DNA of 64,000 nt from Desulfurococcales archaeon. GTDB taxonomy: Archaea > Thermoproteota > Thermoprotei_A > Sulfolobales > Desulfurococcaceae. Position 1 is the first letter of the stretch, and each line of letters opens with the position of its first letter. The translations under genes were made by a program, and so were the position numbers. The notes below the pieces were generated by a model, which was given only the letters and a program-made list of their open reading frames with translations, searched no databases and was not told the DNA's origin. The DNA lies in assembly GCA_015520735.1 (NCBI GenBank), contig WAPN01000026.1, forward strand, positions 25,921 through 89,920, read 5' to 3'. Below are positions 45,486 through 55,542 of the stretch, piece by piece.

Positions 45486-45537
45486 CACGTATTTTATCAA
45501 ATTATCAAACTATTTAATTTAACATAATGCACTAACT

Positions 45538-45882
45538 CTATCTGCTGTACAACATTTTAATACATCGCCTAACAAGCTTCTCTTTCTCAGCTGGTACGTA
45601 TAGGCGTGTAGAGCCTATCTCGAGAATAATGTACAGTTTATCCTCTAAACGCTTATACCCAGCAATCACGGGTTTACCAGTCAATACACGCTCCTCTAAA
45701 GCAGTACCCCTAGAACCCACCAGTCTTCTAATGTACTTATCAAAAGTTCTTGATAAGCGTCGAGAGCGATATAGTGGTTCGCGCCCTATAACCCTTATAG
45801 ATAAACCTTTATCGCTGCACACCAACTCAACCCATACGGTGTCACTACCCTCAATAGTGAAACATTTCTTTATAACTAGCAT
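45538..45882 (-). CDS. Hypothetical protein inside the ribosomal superoperon
   Basis: This 114-residue protein is on the opposite strand to the ribosomal genes. It is beta-rich (KCFTIEGSDTVWVELVCSDKGLSIRVIGREP) with a basic helical middle (RSRRLSRTFDKYIRRLVG) and another strand region (DKLYIILEIGSTRLYVP). No family is recognised. It might be a regulator or a recent insertion. It lies divergent from the MoxR gene. Confidence 0.5.
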   Translation of the reverse strand: MLVIKKCFTIEGSDTVWVELVCSDKGLSIRVIGREPLYRSRRLSRTFDKYIRRLVGSRGTALEERVLTGKPVIAGYKRLEDKLYIILEIGSTRLYVPAEKEKLVRRCIKMLYSR

Positions 45883-45922
45883 TATTTCACCGCATATTTG
45901 ATTTATCCGTTGTCTATAATAG

Positions 45923-46864
45923 ATGCTTAAAGCCTCTAATTCTCTGGGGTTAGAAGTGGATGAAGATCCAATAATTGTTAAGGTTAAAGAGATTTATGGC
46001 CCAGTGATCAAGAAAGTACCAAAAGTACGTTCACCAGATTTAATGATAAAATACCTGAGAGAAATGTATAAACTGATCGTAAAACCGTATATAGTTTACT
46101 TATCGATTGCTGCTTTCATGAATAATAGGCCGGTACTCTATGAAGGGCCTCCGGGGACCGGGAAGACCGAGATCGGAGAAGCAATATTATCGCTCTGGGC
46201 TGGAAAATCTGCGTTCGTCCTCCCATGTAGCGAGAGCTATGATGAATATAGAGTTATAGGGGATTTTCACCCAGCAATAGCGATGGCCAAAGGGTTCAAC
46301 GAGGAAAGCTTTATTCCACGCCCATTACTGGCCGCGCTTATACTTGATACTGGTGTACTCATAGATGAGATAAGGAGAAGTAATGAAGGCTTCCAAAACC
46401 TATTACTAGATATTATTGATAAGAGACGCATAATTGTGCCAGAGCTTCGGAAAACCTATTATCAGCGTGGTGACGGTTTCCAAATAATAATGACAAGCAA
46501 CCCCTTAGACATTGCTCAGAACGAGTTAAGCGATGCGTTCATGAGACGACTCATCAGGATAGAGTTTAGATACCCTACTCCTGAGGAAGAGTACAACATT
46601 ATAATGCTAAGACTCGGCGGATTAGCAAAGTACATAACAGACGAACTTATATCTAGAGCAATAAGAATAGTTAAGGAGCTCCGACGGAAAGCTATCTATA
46701 AACCTGGAACAGCTGATTTAGTATCGTGGTTAACGATTACCGCTATGCTCGCCAAGGCTAGGAGTAAGACGAAAGCAGACAAGCATGATCTTCTAGAAGC
46801 TGGGAGAGCAGTACTGCTCAAAGATCCTGAGGATGAGAACGTTGTCGAAGAGCTACTCAGATAA
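45923..46864 (+). CDS. MoxR-type AAA+ ATPase
   Basis: This 313-residue ATPase has Walker A EGPPGTGKTEIGEAIL near residue 74, Walker B GVLIDEIRRS near 148-157, and sensor 1 MTSNPLD near 193-199, all of the MoxR class. MoxR proteins act with von Willebrand A proteins as chaperones that load or activate partners. The next gene is such a partner, directly adjacent. The pair sits between L2 and S19, which is unusual. The function in this operon is not known. Confidence 0.9.
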   Translation: MLKASNSLGLEVDEDPIIVKVKEIYGPVIKKVPKVRSPDLMIKYLREMYKLIVKPYIVYLSIAAFMNNRPVLYEGPPGTGKTEIGEAILSLWAGKSAFVLPCSESYDEYRVIGDFHPAIAMAKGFNEESFIPRPLLAALILDTGVLIDEIRRSNEGFQNLLLDIIDKRRIIVPELRKTYYQRGDGFQIIMTSNPLDIAQNELSDAFMRRLIRIEFRYPTPEEEYNIIMLRLGGLAKYITDELISRAIRIVKELRRKAIYKPGTADLVSWLTITAMLAKARSKTKADKHDLLEAGRAVLLKDPEDENVVEELLR

Positions 46865-46865
46865 A

Positions 46866-48800
46866 ATGAATGCTTTAGACTTATCCGTGCTGGATAACAG
46901 GATCAAGGAAAATCTTCAGAGATGCTATGAATACCTGATCAGTAGAATATCAACCGAGACTGTTTCTGTAGATAAGGAGATTATGTTTATAGAACTATGT
47001 ACAACTCTCAAAGCTCTAACTAGTGTAGGAAAAGGATATAATGACCTACTCGACGAGCTCTACAATTCCGTTTTTGGAGACCGGAAGATGTCATCGAAAT
47101 ATCCAGCTACAAATCATAGACTGGAAGAAAAGATAATATACGATGGGGAAATGACTATTCTGAAAAGACTCTACAGAAAGAGGAAGACAACAGTTTCACG
47201 GATTTTCAAGAAAAATAGTTCTTCAGTGGATGTTCTTGATTATATATGGTTGAGAAAACATGGGTATCTAATAAGGTCTAGGGATGGACGACTAATAGTC
47301 GATAAGTCGATTTATTCCGAGAAACTCTATAGTATGTTCAAGAGAGAAATAGAGCTACAAGATTTATTCAAGTATCTGAAAGAAATTCCTAGTGGACTCT
47401 GGCCAAAAATAATAGATCAGAACATACTCTCTAGAATGAACATAGAAAAACTACTGAGATTCACAGATCTTTACTACGGGTATAATGTACGAATAGATAA
47501 GACGATAAGAGCTGAGCTCAGGAAAAGAATTAATGAAGGCTTAATTTCCTCACCAAATTCTTGGAGGGAGCTCGGTCGGATCGCTGAGAAAACAAGATTA
47601 GCACATGATAGCTATCTTGGTCCCTATACCCTTGAGTATCTAAGGAAAAAGATTGGAGGCCATGATGCTGATAAGATCGCCAAAGATATTCAAAAACTGC
47701 CCATACATGAACGTATGAGGATCATATCAAAAATATATAGGAATGAGGGTCTTGAGGAGATTCTCGATCGTCTCGATTTATTTACGCTGTCGTCGATCAG
47801 TAGTCCCGGAAAAATAAGGAATGACTCATTGAAAAGTAAAGCCTTTCTCGGAAAAGCGCTCGCTGCATATATGGATTATCTAATAACGGGTAATCCTGCC
47901 TACATAGACTATTCATTTATGTTCTTAAATAAGATCGAGCCCCATAATCTATCACCTGAATTAATGCCTTTGTATGAATCATTATTAAAACAAGATAAAA
48001 GGAATATTATAAAGTTCTTGTCTAGTAGGGCCTCGGATGCTATAGAGTATATTGGATATAAGATTTTTGATTTGACAAGAACAGAGAGACAGATAGGCGA
48101 CGATGTATTAAGGAGAGCGATTATACTTAGCAGAAAAATATTAATGAAGGGCATCAGAGGGGATACAAAGTCTAAGAAGTACATCGAGTCAATCTATTCA
48201 GGTAAACTCGCTATTAGAAAAACACTCTACAATTTTATAAGATACAACTACGTTATCGCGAGAAAGGATAGAAAAAGAATACAGCGTATCATAGCATTAA
48301 TCGATGTAAGCGGATCTATGCTAAAACATTCAATCTGGGCATTGTTATCACTAGGCACAGTCTTTCCCCTACTAAAATATTGTATATTGTTTTCCGATAG
48401 GATAAGGATATACAAGGTAGGACACTACTCGCTCATTTCACTGATGAGCCGTTTTCTAAACCATGTTTTCCTAGAAGGATTTAAAGGATATACCAATATT
48501 GCGCTCGCTGTTGAACGTGCAATAGAGGTATCAAAGCCTGGTGATAGTATTGTTTTGTTCACAGATCTAGAGCAGACAGTCGATTATAAAGATCCCGTTG
48601 AAGTTATCGAACGAGCCAACAAACTAGGTAGAAGAATCATAGTTTTTGTTCCTCCCTTTCACCGGGAGGATGTAGCTTTTGAGCTATCATCACGGGGCGT
48701 CGAGGTAATGTGTGTTGGCTCGTCTGAAGAACTACCCAGGCTTTTGGGGAAGAAACTAAACCTTAAAATACGGGATAAACTTATCCATGTTAGAGGTTAA
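46866..48800 (+). CDS. VWA-domain protein, MoxR partner
   Basis: This protein of about 644 residues has a long helical N-terminal part and a C-terminal von Willebrand A domain with the MIDAS motif IALIDVSGSM near residue 478, a Thr in KGYTN and an Asp in VLFTDLEQ. It pairs with the upstream MoxR ATPase. ATG at 46866 begins one base after the MoxR stop; an in-frame ATG at 46833 preceded by CTGAGG is an alternative. The client is unknown. Confidence 0.82.
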   Translation: MNALDLSVLDNRIKENLQRCYEYLISRISTETVSVDKEIMFIELCTTLKALTSVGKGYNDLLDELYNSVFGDRKMSSKYPATNHRLEEKIIYDGEMTILKRLYRKRKTTVSRIFKKNSSSVDVLDYIWLRKHGYLIRSRDGRLIVDKSIYSEKLYSMFKREIELQDLFKYLKEIPSGLWPKIIDQNILSRMNIEKLLRFTDLYYGYNVRIDKTIRAELRKRINEGLISSPNSWRELGRIAEKTRLAHDSYLGPYTLEYLRKKIGGHDADKIAKDIQKLPIHERMRIISKIYRNEGLEEILDRLDLFTLSSISSPGKIRNDSLKSKAFLGKALAAYMDYLITGNPAYIDYSFMFLNKIEPHNLSPELMPLYESLLKQDKRNIIKFLSSRASDAIEYIGYKIFDLTRTERQIGDDVLRRAIILSRKILMKGIRGDTKSKKYIESIYSGKLAIRKTLYNFIRYNYVIARKDRKRIQRIIALIDVSGSMLKHSIWALLSLGTVFPLLKYCILFSDRIRIYKVGHYSLISLMSRFLNHVFLEGFKGYTNIALAVERAIEVSKPGDSIVLFTDLEQTVDYKDPVEVIERANKLGRRIIVFVPPFHREDVAFELSSRGVEVMCVGSSEELPRLLGKKLNLKIRDKLIHVRG

Positions 48801-48854
48801 GAGTACAATATAAATAGCGAGATGCAATGTCTATGCTTACCAGAGGTGGATAAT

Positions 48855-49286
48855 TTGGCGATAGAAATAGAGATACCGCCAGAATGGAGGAAATTCAGAT
48901 ATAGAGGTAAGACACTTGAGGAACTGGTAAATATGCCATTAGATGAGTTGATAGAGTTATTCCCTGCGAGACAGAGGCGTAGTCTGAAACGTGGACTAAC
49001 TAAGGCACAGGTGAAACTGCTGGCTAAGATAAGGAAGGTGCGGGCAAAGAAGCTTACTGGGAAGAAAGCGATAATTAAGACCCATGTAAGGGACATGATA
49101 ATACTCCCAGAGATGGTGGGCTTAACGATCGCCGTATATAATGGTAAGGAATTCATTCCTGTAAGGATTATCCCAGAGATGATAGGGCATTATCTCGGAG
49201 AATTCAGCCCAACAACAAAGAGAGTAGCACATGGAGAACCAGGTCTGAAGGCCACAAGGAGCAGTATGTATGTATCGCTCAAGTAA
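48855..49286 (+). CDS. rps19: Small ribosomal subunit protein uS19
   Basis: uS19 binds the 16S head. The family region [26 protein letters not shown] and the end [14 protein letters not shown] are clear. The frame could begin at ATG 48822, but TTG 48855 follows GAGGTGGA by four bases, and the resulting 143-residue protein matches the usual archaeal start (acidic N-terminal helix). It restarts the superoperon after the MoxR/VWA insertion. Confidence 0.96.
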   Translation: MAIEIEIPPEWRKFRYRGKTLEELVNMPLDELIELFPARQRRSLKRGLTKAQVKLLAKIRKVRAKKLTGKKAIIKTHVRDMIILPEMVGLTIAVYNGKEFIPVRIIPEMIGHYLGEFSPTTKRVAHGEPGLKATRSSMYVSLK

Positions 49287-49299
49287 GGGGTGAACAGGT

Positions 49300-49779
49300 A
49301 TGCCTACTTGGCATTACTCCTACAAAGTAAGGGACGAGTCAAACACTGCCAAAGCCATACAGTTTGACATACCTGTTTCTGTAAAGGTTATGAGAGAGGT
49401 GACCGCTGTCCTAAGAGGTATGAAGTTAAGTGAGGCCAAGGAGTTCCTCAAGCGAGTAATTGAGAAAAAGGAAGCAGTTCCCCTCAAGAGATACAAGGGT
49501 AAACAGGCACATAGAAGAGGACTAGCTGATAAGTGGAAGTGGCCTATTGGTAGATACCCGGTTAAGGCAGCACGTTATCTCTTAAAGCTTCTAGGTAATG
49601 TTGAGGCGAATGCGGAGAACAAGGGCTTGAATAAGGACAGCCTCGTAATCGTCCATATTGCCGCGCATAAGGGTATAACGCTTAAGAGATATATGCCCAG
49701 AGCCTTTGGCCGTGCCACCCCTAAATATCAGAGGACATCTCATGTTGAAGTTGTTGTTGAGGAGGTAGGTAAGAAGTGA
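49300..49779 (+). CDS. rpl22: Large ribosomal subunit protein uL22
   Basis: uL22 lines the exit tunnel. KEFLKRVIEKKEAVPLKRYK and the tunnel-loop sequence KRYMPRAFGRATPKYQRTSHVEV are diagnostic. It has 159 residues. The stop overlaps the GTG start of uS3 by 4 bases. Confidence 0.98.
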   Translation: MPTWHYSYKVRDESNTAKAIQFDIPVSVKVMREVTAVLRGMKLSEAKEFLKRVIEKKEAVPLKRYKGKQAHRRGLADKWKWPIGRYPVKAARYLLKLLGNVEANAENKGLNKDSLVIVHIAAHKGITLKRYMPRAFGRATPKYQRTSHVEVVVEEVGKK

Positions 49780-50459
49780 CAGGACCACGTGTAAAATCAT
49801 ATTTTATAGATTATAGCATGAAGCGTGTTATGCTAGATGAATTCCTCGCTAATTATTTCAAGGACGCCGGCTATGCGGGCGTAGAATTGTACAAGACCCC
49901 TACAGGATACAGGGTAGTAATATACGCGGAATACCCTGGAAGAATAATAGGTAGAAGAGGTAGTGTTATTCGAAAGCTAACAACAGTATTCCAGACAAGA
50001 TTTGGGCTAGAAAATACCGATATCACAGTATCATCAGTACCTGATCCGGACCTAAATGCACGTGTAGTTGCTTTCAGGATAGTTCGTGCCCTTGAGAAAG
50101 AGATACCTTATCGTAGAGTAGCTCTTGCAATGTTGAGAAGAATAATGGAAGCGGGTGCTGTAGGTGCCGAGATAATAATTAGTGGTAAGCTTAGAAGTGA
50201 GAGAGCCCGTTATGAGAAACTAAAGGCTGGAAGGATCTATAAGGCGGGTGAAGTCGTCGAGTACATGGTTGATAGAGCTGTCGGCAAGGCATTACTAAAG
50301 CGCGGAGTATATGGTATAGAGGTTGTTATAGTCAAACCAAATGTTAGACCTCCAGACTATATTGAGATAAAGAATGTAAAGCCGGAAGAACTCGAGTCAT
50401 TAAAGCCTCAGGGCTCAGAGGAAAGCGGTGTGGGAGGTGAAGAAGTGAATGAAGCCTGA
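49776..50459 (+). CDS. rps3: Small ribosomal subunit protein uS3
   Basis: uS3 is at the mRNA entry site. The KH domain shows [19 protein letters not shown] and the C-terminal ESGVGGEE tail is acidic. The start is GTG at 49776, with GAGGAGGTAG upstream and overlap with uL22. It has 227 residues. Its end overlaps the uL29 start by 11 bases. Confidence 0.97.
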   Translation: MTGPRVKSYFIDYSMKRVMLDEFLANYFKDAGYAGVELYKTPTGYRVVIYAEYPGRIIGRRGSVIRKLTTVFQTRFGLENTDITVSSVPDPDLNARVVAFRIVRALEKEIPYRRVALAMLRRIMEAGAVGAEIIISGKLRSERARYEKLKAGRIYKAGEVVEYMVDRAVGKALLKRGVYGIEVVIVKPNVRPPDYIEIKNVKPEELESLKPQGSEESGVGGEEVNEA

Positions 50460-50649
50460 CGAGATAAGGAGGATGAGCCCTGAAGAAAGACTACGGAGAC
50501 TTAATGAGCTCAGACTGGAACTGATAAAGCTGAGACTTCAATCAAAAGTCGGCACATTGACCAATACGTCTCGTATAAGGAATATTAGGAGGGATATCGC
50601 TCGTATACTAACTATAATGCGTGAAGAAGAACTTGGGATCAAGAGGTAA
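50449..50649 (+). CDS. rpl29: Large ribosomal subunit protein uL29
   Basis: uL29 is a small helical protein near the exit tunnel. The pattern [29 protein letters not shown] and the second helix [15 protein letters not shown] are typical. It has 66 residues and starts at ATG 50449 inside the end of rps3. Confidence 0.96.
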   Translation: MKPDEIRRMSPEERLRRLNELRLELIKLRLQSKVGTLTNTSRIRNIRRDIARILTIMREEELGIKR

Positions 50650-50665
50650 CTAGAAGTTTTTAGAA

Positions 50666-50944
50666 ATGAAGATAACAAGGAAGAATATATATTTTCATGA
50701 ACTAATCGGTCTAAAAATAATTGTACTCGACTATCCTGACCCTAATCTGGTAGGCTTAAGTGGAAGAATAGTCGATGAAACGCGTAAGACCCTATTGATA
50801 GAAACATCTAAAAAACGCATAATACGTTTACTTAAACAAAAGGGAGTATTCGAAATAACTCTCCCTATGGGAGAGAAAGTAATAATTAGGGGGTCCCAGA
50901 TTTTAGCTAGACCGGAAGATAGGTTAAAGAATATGATTAAGTAG
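50666..50944 (+). CDS. rnp1: RNase P protein component 1 (Pop4/Rpp29)
   Basis: This 92-residue protein is the Sm-like Rpp29 subunit of RNase P, which matures tRNA 5' ends. The pattern HELIGLKIIVLDYPDPNLVGLSGRIVDETRKTLLIET is characteristic. Archaeal genomes carry it between uL29 and uS17, as here. It is short on charge at its ends but complete. Confidence 0.93.
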   Translation: MKITRKNIYFHELIGLKIIVLDYPDPNLVGLSGRIVDETRKTLLIETSKKRIIRLLKQKGVFEITLPMGEKVIIRGSQILARPEDRLKNMIK

Positions 50945-50957
50945 GTGGGGAAGAAGA

Positions 50958-51305
50958 GTGACTAAGGCAAGAAATATCGGTATACCAGGCATACAGCCTC
51001 CCGAGAATGAGTGCAATGACCCGAAATGCCCGTGGCATGGTCATGTAAAGGTTCGTGGCATGATATTTAGGGGAGTAGTTGTTAGTGCCAAGATGCAGAA
51101 AGCAGTTGTAGTAAGGCATGATTACTATCATTATGTCAAAAAATACAAGCGATACGAGAAAAGACACACTCTGATACATGCGCATAATCCTCCCTGCATC
51201 AACGCGAAGGAAGGAGATGAAGTTATCGTTGGAGAGACTAGGCCTCTAGCTAAAACTGTTTCCTTCGTTGTTCTAGGAGTAGTTAAGAGAGCAGGTGGTA
51301 AGTAA
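50958..51305 (+). CDS. rps17: Small ribosomal subunit protein uS17
   Basis: uS17 binds the 16S body. The core [31 protein letters not shown] and [23 protein letters not shown] are diagnostic. Archaeal uS17 has this N-terminal Cys-containing extension. It starts with GTG at 50958 after GGTGGGG. Its stop (TAA) overlaps the uL14 ATG by one base. Confidence 0.97.
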   Translation: MTKARNIGIPGIQPPENECNDPKCPWHGHVKVRGMIFRGVVVSAKMQKAVVVRHDYYHYVKKYKRYEKRHTLIHAHNPPCINAKEGDEVIVGETRPLAKTVSFVVLGVVKRAGGK

Positions 51306-51727
51306 TGCCAAAGGGAAGAAGAGGCAGGCCGGTCAAGTCACGTAGAAGGATCAATACCGGGCTACAAGTAGGCTCCTACGTTAGGGTGGCGGATAACAGT
51401 GGAGCCAAAGAGGTAAAGATCATAGGAGTACCAGGCTATAAGGGCAGACTCAGGAGAATACCACCAGCGGGAGTCGGAGACCTAGTTGTCGTCACTGTTA
51501 AGAAAGGCGTGCCCGAGATGCGTAAACAGGTAGTTAAGGCTATAATTGTGCGTCAGAGAAGGCCCTTCAGAAGACCTGACGGTACATGGGTAGCCTTCGA
51601 GGACAATGCCGTGGTTATAGTGACGCCTGAAGGCTCTCCTAAGGGCAGTGAGATAAGAGGCCCCATTGCGCGAGAGGCAGCAGAGAGGTGGCCTCAGATA
51701 GCAAATATCGCGACCATGATCATCTAG
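51305..51727 (+). CDS. rpl14: Large ribosomal subunit protein uL14
   Basis: uL14 contacts bridge B8. It has [39 protein letters not shown] and [20 protein letters not shown]. It has 140 residues, and the TAATG overlap with uS17 implies coupling. Confidence 0.98.
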   Translation: MPKGRRGRPVKSRRRINTGLQVGSYVRVADNSGAKEVKIIGVPGYKGRLRRIPPAGVGDLVVVTVKKGVPEMRKQVVKAIIVRQRRPFRRPDGTWVAFEDNAVVIVTPEGSPKGSEIRGPIAREAAERWPQIANIATMII

Positions 51728-51739
51728 AGGTGGAAAAAC

Positions 51740-52174
51740 ATGGTACTCGCATCTTCCGCAAAGCCGAGTAAGCAGAGGAAAGCATTGTACAATGCACCGC
51801 TTCATCTTCGTCGCAAACTAATGACTGCACCTCTTAGCCGCGAGCTAAGAGAAAAATATGGTATAAGAAGGCTCCCGGTAAGGAAGGGTGATGTAGTAAG
51901 GATAATGCGTGGTAACTGGAAAGGGCATGAAGGCAAAGTAGTTCGAGTTGATCTGAGGAAGATCCGAATATATGTTGAAGGGGTCCAAATGAAAAAGGCT
52001 GACCAAACACCAGTTTACTATCCAATACATCCCAGTAAGGTAATGATCATTAAACTCGATCTAAGTGATAAATGGAGGAAAGAAATAATCGAGCGAAAGA
52101 AGTCTTTAAAAGAGCAGGTAGAAGTTGAGGAAACATCAGCCGAGCAATCAAAAGAAAAAGAAGGTGAGAAGTAA
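51740..52174 (+). CDS. rpl24: Large ribosomal subunit protein uL24
   Basis: uL24 initiates 50S assembly. The KOW motif [24 protein letters not shown] is clear. The acidic C-terminal tail ([15 protein letters not shown]) is an extension often seen in archaea. It has 144 residues. Its stop overlaps the eS4 ATG (TAATG). Confidence 0.97.
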   Translation: MVLASSAKPSKQRKALYNAPLHLRRKLMTAPLSRELREKYGIRRLPVRKGDVVRIMRGNWKGHEGKVVRVDLRKIRIYVEGVQMKKADQTPVYYPIHPSKVMIIKLDLSDKWRKEIIERKKSLKEQVEVEETSAEQSKEKEGEK

Positions 52175-52932
52175 TGGCAAGAATGGGTGGAAAAAGACAT
52201 TTAAAGGCTTTAGCAGCGCCTAGATTTTGGCCCATATTGAGGAAAGAGTATAAGTGGGCTGTTAAGCCCTCACCAGGACCGCATCCAATAGACTTCTCAC
52301 TACCATTACTCGTAATTGTCAGAGACATATTCAAGTACGCTAAAACAGCGCGTGAAGCAAGAAAATTGATTGCTGAAGGACACTTCAAGGTAGATGGCAA
52401 GGTTAGGAAAAACTATAAGTTCCCAGTAGGCATCATGGATGTCATCGAGATAGTAGATACGCAGGAATACTACAGGGTCATACCTGTACCAGTCAAAGTC
52501 CTGGGTCTACACAGGATAGAAAAGGAGGAGGCGACATTTAAGCTGTGCAGAATAGAGAACAAGACCACGGTTAAGGGCGGACACATACAGCTAAACCTGC
52601 ACGATGGCAGGAATGTTCTGATCAGAATAGGTGATCCCACTAATCCTGTCGAAGACATTTATTCTACCCTAGGCACGCTCAAGCTAGGAATACCTAAGCA
52701 GGAGATAATGGGATACATTCCCCTTGAGGAAGGCGTAATAGCGATCATTAGCGGTGGTAGAAATGTTGGAAGAGTAGGTAGAATTGTTGAGATAAGAAAA
52801 GGTGTCAGGAGACATAGGAGCATCGTGACGCTTGAAGACAAGCATGGAAACAAATTCCAGACAAGTCTGTCATACATATTTCCAATTGGTAAAGAAGAAC
52901 CATTGATCAGCCTACCCGAGGGTGTATGGTGA
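52174..52932 (+). CDS. rps4e: Small ribosomal subunit protein eS4
   Basis: eS4 is an archaeal/eukaryotic protein of the 30S foot. [20 protein letters not shown], the S4-like RNA-binding region and the KOW segment [18 protein letters not shown] are diagnostic. It has 252 residues. The TGATG junction links it to uL5. Confidence 0.97.
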   Translation: MARMGGKRHLKALAAPRFWPILRKEYKWAVKPSPGPHPIDFSLPLLVIVRDIFKYAKTAREARKLIAEGHFKVDGKVRKNYKFPVGIMDVIEIVDTQEYYRVIPVPVKVLGLHRIEKEEATFKLCRIENKTTVKGGHIQLNLHDGRNVLIRIGDPTNPVEDIYSTLGTLKLGIPKQEIMGYIPLEEGVIAIISGGRNVGRVGRIVEIRKGVRRHRSIVTLEDKHGNKFQTSLSYIFPIGKEEPLISLPEGVW

Positions 52933-53495
52933 TGGCGATAACAGACTACGTGCTAAACATAGACGAGATCCTAGAGAGATGGAACAGTAATCCTATGATA
53001 AGACCCAGAATAGCCAAGGTTACCGTAAACATATCCGTTGGAGCGGCTACGGAAAGACTAGGGAAAGCTATGAAGGTTCTAGAGGAAATTACAGGACAAA
53101 AACCTGTACCCCGCAAGGCAAGAAGGACAATCAAGGATTTCGGCATACGTAAGGGAGAAAACATAGCTGTTAAAGTCACCCTTCGGGGCGAGAAAGCAAT
53201 AGCATTCCTTCGAAAAGCATTCGAAGCCGTAGGATACAAGATCAAGGCCTCCAGCTTCGATGACTATGGTAATGTAAGCTTCGGGATAACGGAGCACATT
53301 ACCATTCCTGGCGTAAAATATGATCCTGAGATAGGAGTCTTCGGTATGGATGTAGCCATAACTCTCGAGAGACCCGGCTACAGGATCCTCAGGAGAAAGA
53401 GATGTAGGAAAAAACACATACCTAAAAGGCACCGTGTGTCTCGTGAAGAAGCAATGCTTTACCTTAATAAGGAGTTTGGTGTTGAAATAATTTAA
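52932..53495 (+). CDS. rpl5: Large ribosomal subunit protein uL5
   Basis: uL5 binds 5S r[34 protein letters not shown] and the end [21 protein letters not shown] are diagnostic. ATG 52932 overlaps the eS4 stop (TGATG) and follows GAGGGTG; in-frame starts at 52926 and 52929 would lie too close to that site. It has 187 residues. Confidence 0.96.
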   Translation: MAITDYVLNIDEILERWNSNPMIRPRIAKVTVNISVGAATERLGKAMKVLEEITGQKPVPRKARRTIKDFGIRKGENIAVKVTLRGEKAIAFLRKAFEAVGYKIKASSFDDYGNVSFGITEHITIPGVKYDPEIGVFGMDVAITLERPGYRILRRKRCRKKHIPKRHRVSREEAMLYLNKEFGVEII

Positions 53496-53513
53496 GCCTG
53501 ATAGGTGATTAGG

Positions 53514-53678
53514 ATGGGCAAGTACAGAGCGCCGAAAATCCACAAATATGGGAAGGGATCAAGGAAGTGCCAGAGATGCGGTACTCGAGATGCTGTAATA
53601 CAGGCCTACGGCTTATATCTCTGCAGACAGTGTTTCCGTGAAATAGCCCCTGCTCTAGGATTTAAGAAGTATAGCTGA
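53514..53678 (+). CDS. rps14: Small ribosomal subunit protein uS14 (zinc type)
   Basis: This 54-residue protein begins [20 protein letters not shown] and carries the zinc ligands C19 and C22, and C37 and C40 (CQRC and CRQC). It is the Cys4 archaeal form of uS14. Its usual position between uL5 and uS8 is conserved. Ribosome-binding site AGGTGATTAGG lies upstream. Confidence 0.97.
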   Translation: MGKYRAPKIHKYGKGSRKCQRCGTRDAVIQAYGLYLCRQCFREIAPALGFKKYS

Positions 53679-53689
53679 GGGTGAGAACA

Positions 53690-54091
53690 ATGGTCATGCT
53701 CGACACGCTCGCTAATGCTTTAGCTGCTATCCAGAATGCCGAAATGAGGGCTAAGTCCGAAGTACTGATCTGGCCTGCATCAAAACTAATAATCAATGTA
53801 TTGAAGGTTATGCAGAGAGGAGGATATATCGGCGAATTCGAGTATATTGATGATGGTAGATGGGGCAAGATAAAGGTACAGCTACTGGGGAGGATCAACA
53901 AGGTCGGTGTAATCAAGCCAAGGTTCCCTATTAAATACAGAGATCTAGAAAAGATGCCCCACTGGCTCCGCGAATATCTGCCAGCATACAATATCGGCCT
54001 TCTTATATTATCAACACCCTACGGTGTAATGTCCCATAAGGAGGCTATTGAGAGGAAAACAGGCGGTGTGCTACTAGCTTTCGTCTACTAA
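53690..54091 (+). CDS. rps8: Small ribosomal subunit protein uS8
   Basis: uS8 binds helix 21 of 16[20 protein letters not shown] at the start and [28 protein letters not shown] at the end are diagnostic. ATG at 53690 is used; the GTG at 53681 belongs to the ribosome-binding site GAGGGTGAG. It has 133 residues. Confidence 0.97.
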   Translation: MVMLDTLANALAAIQNAEMRAKSEVLIWPASKLIINVLKVMQRGGYIGEFEYIDDGRWGKIKVQLLGRINKVGVIKPRFPIKYRDLEKMPHWLREYLPAYNIGLLILSTPYGVMSHKEAIERKTGGVLLAFVY

Positions 54092-54103
54092 GGGGTGGCC
54101 AGT

Positions 54104-54661
54104 ATGGTTAAGGAGGTTCATGTGATTGAGGAAGTAGAGGTTCCAGAGAACGTAAATATCACAGTAAATGGATTGCGAGTGGTTGTAGAAGGGCCCAAGG
54201 GTAGGCTTGAAAGAGACTTCTCACACGCAAAAGGAGTGAAAATATCTAAAAAGGACAACAAAGTTGTTGTTGAGACATTCTTTGCAAATAGGAAAAAGAA
54301 AGCCCTAGTCGGAACAATAGCTTCTCATATCGAGAACATGATTAAAGGTGTTATCAAGGGATATAGGTACAAGCTCAAAATAATATATTCACACTTCCCA
54401 ATAACTGTTGAAGTTGATAATTCCAATAGAATAGTTAGAATAAAGAACTTCCTGGGCGAGAGATCTGATAGAATAGCAAAGATAATTGGAGACGATGTTA
54501 AGGTTACCGTTAAAGGAGAAGATGTGATCGTTGAGGGCATCGATATCGAACATGTTGGCCAAACTGCAGCTAATATTGAGCTTGCAACTAAAGTTAAGGA
54601 TAAGGACAGGCGTGTTTTCGCCGATGGAATATACATTTATGATTGGGGTGACGAAGAATGA
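54104..54661 (+). CDS. rpl6: Large ribosomal subunit protein uL6
   Basis: uL6 contacts the GTPase-associated region. VNGLRVVVEGPKGRLERDFSH and the repeat VTVKGEDVIVEGIDIEHVGQTAANIE are diagnostic. ATG 54104 follows GGGGTGG, which would include the alternative GTG at 54095. It has 185 residues. Its stop overlaps eL32 (ATGA). Confidence 0.97.
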   Translation: MVKEVHVIEEVEVPENVNITVNGLRVVVEGPKGRLERDFSHAKGVKISKKDNKVVVETFFANRKKKALVGTIASHIENMIKGVIKGYRYKLKIIYSHFPITVEVDNSNRIVRIKNFLGERSDRIAKIIGDDVKVTVKGEDVIVEGIDIEHVGQTAANIELATKVKDKDRRVFADGIYIYDWGDEE

Positions 54662-55080
54662 GTGATGATATAGAGAAACTATTAGAGTTAAGGAAGAAGC
54701 TCAAATCAAAGAAGCCTGATTTCTACAGGCATCTATGGTGGAAGAAACCAAAGTTCAAGAACGAGCCGAAATGGCGTAAGCCTAAAGGTACCGATAACAA
54801 GATGAGGTTGAAGAAGAAGGGGTATCCGCCTCTAGTACAGGTGGGCTATAGGTCGCCGAGGCTAGTCAGAGGGTTACATCCATCGGGAAAAATACCTGTA
54901 ATAATACATAATATTAAAGAACTCGAACAACTTGATCCAGATAAGTACATAGTCTATATTGGTAGGACTGTTGGTTTGAGGAAAAAGATCGAAATAATGA
55001 AATATGCTATCAATAAGGGATTTAAAGTCGCTAATCCCATACCCCTAACGACCAGCAGGTCGGAGGTTGAGGAGCAGTGA
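54658..55080 (+). CDS. rpl32e: Large ribosomal subunit protein eL32
   Basis: eL32 has the KPDFYRHLWWKKPKFKNEPKWRKPKG start and VQVGYRSPRLVRGLHPSGK, both characteristic. It has 140 residues. It starts with ATGA overlap after uL6 and ends with GTGA overlap into eL19, so the three are translated together. Confidence 0.97.
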   Translation: MSDDIEKLLELRKKLKSKKPDFYRHLWWKKPKFKNEPKWRKPKGTDNKMRLKKKGYPPLVQVGYRSPRLVRGLHPSGKIPVIIHNIKELEQLDPDKYIVYIGRTVGLRKKIEIMKYAINKGFKVANPIPLTTSRSEVEEQ

Positions 55081-55535
55081 CAGATCTAAGTCTACAGAAG
55101 AGATTAGCAGCGGAAGTATTGGGGGTCGGGAAATCCAGGATATGGATCGATCCCAACTATATTGATGAAGTAGCAGACGTTATCACGAGACAGGAGATAA
55201 GAAAGCTGATTAAGGATCGTATTATCCAGGTAAGGCCTGTGCATAAGAATAGCAGAGGTAGATGGAGGAAGAGACATGAACAGAGAAAGAAGGGGCGTAG
55301 AAGAGGCTATGGTAAGAGGAAGGGAGCAAAAACAGCACGGCTGGACGAGAAAGAGGTTTGGATGCACAAGATCAGAAAGATCAGGGGATATCTAAGATAT
55401 CTGAGAGACCATGGTATTATTGATCGTAGAACTTATCGCAGACTATACATGCTGGCCAAAGGTGGAACATTCCATAGCCTTGCTTCACTCAAACATTATA
55501 TGAAAGATAAAGGCATTCTCAAAGAAGTAAGGTGA
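55077..55535 (+). CDS. rpl19e: Large ribosomal subunit protein eL19
   Basis: eL19 has [20 protein letters not shown] and the basic [22 protein letters not shown] stretch. It has 152 residues and starts with GTG at 55077, overlapping the eL32 stop. Confidence 0.97.
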   Translation: MTDLSLQKRLAAEVLGVGKSRIWIDPNYIDEVADVITRQEIRKLIKDRIIQVRPVHKNSRGRWRKRHEQRKKGRRRGYGKRKGAKTARLDEKEVWMHKIRKIRGYLRYLRDHGIIDRRTYRRLYMLAKGGTFHSLASLKHYMKDKGILKEVR

Positions 55536-55542
55536 ACTAGTC

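Noticed and set aside
53079..53543. Open frames antisense to uL5 and similar antisense frames across the ribosomal genes
   Set aside because: They arise from codon structure of the ribosomal genes and contain no recognisable domains or ribosome-binding sites.
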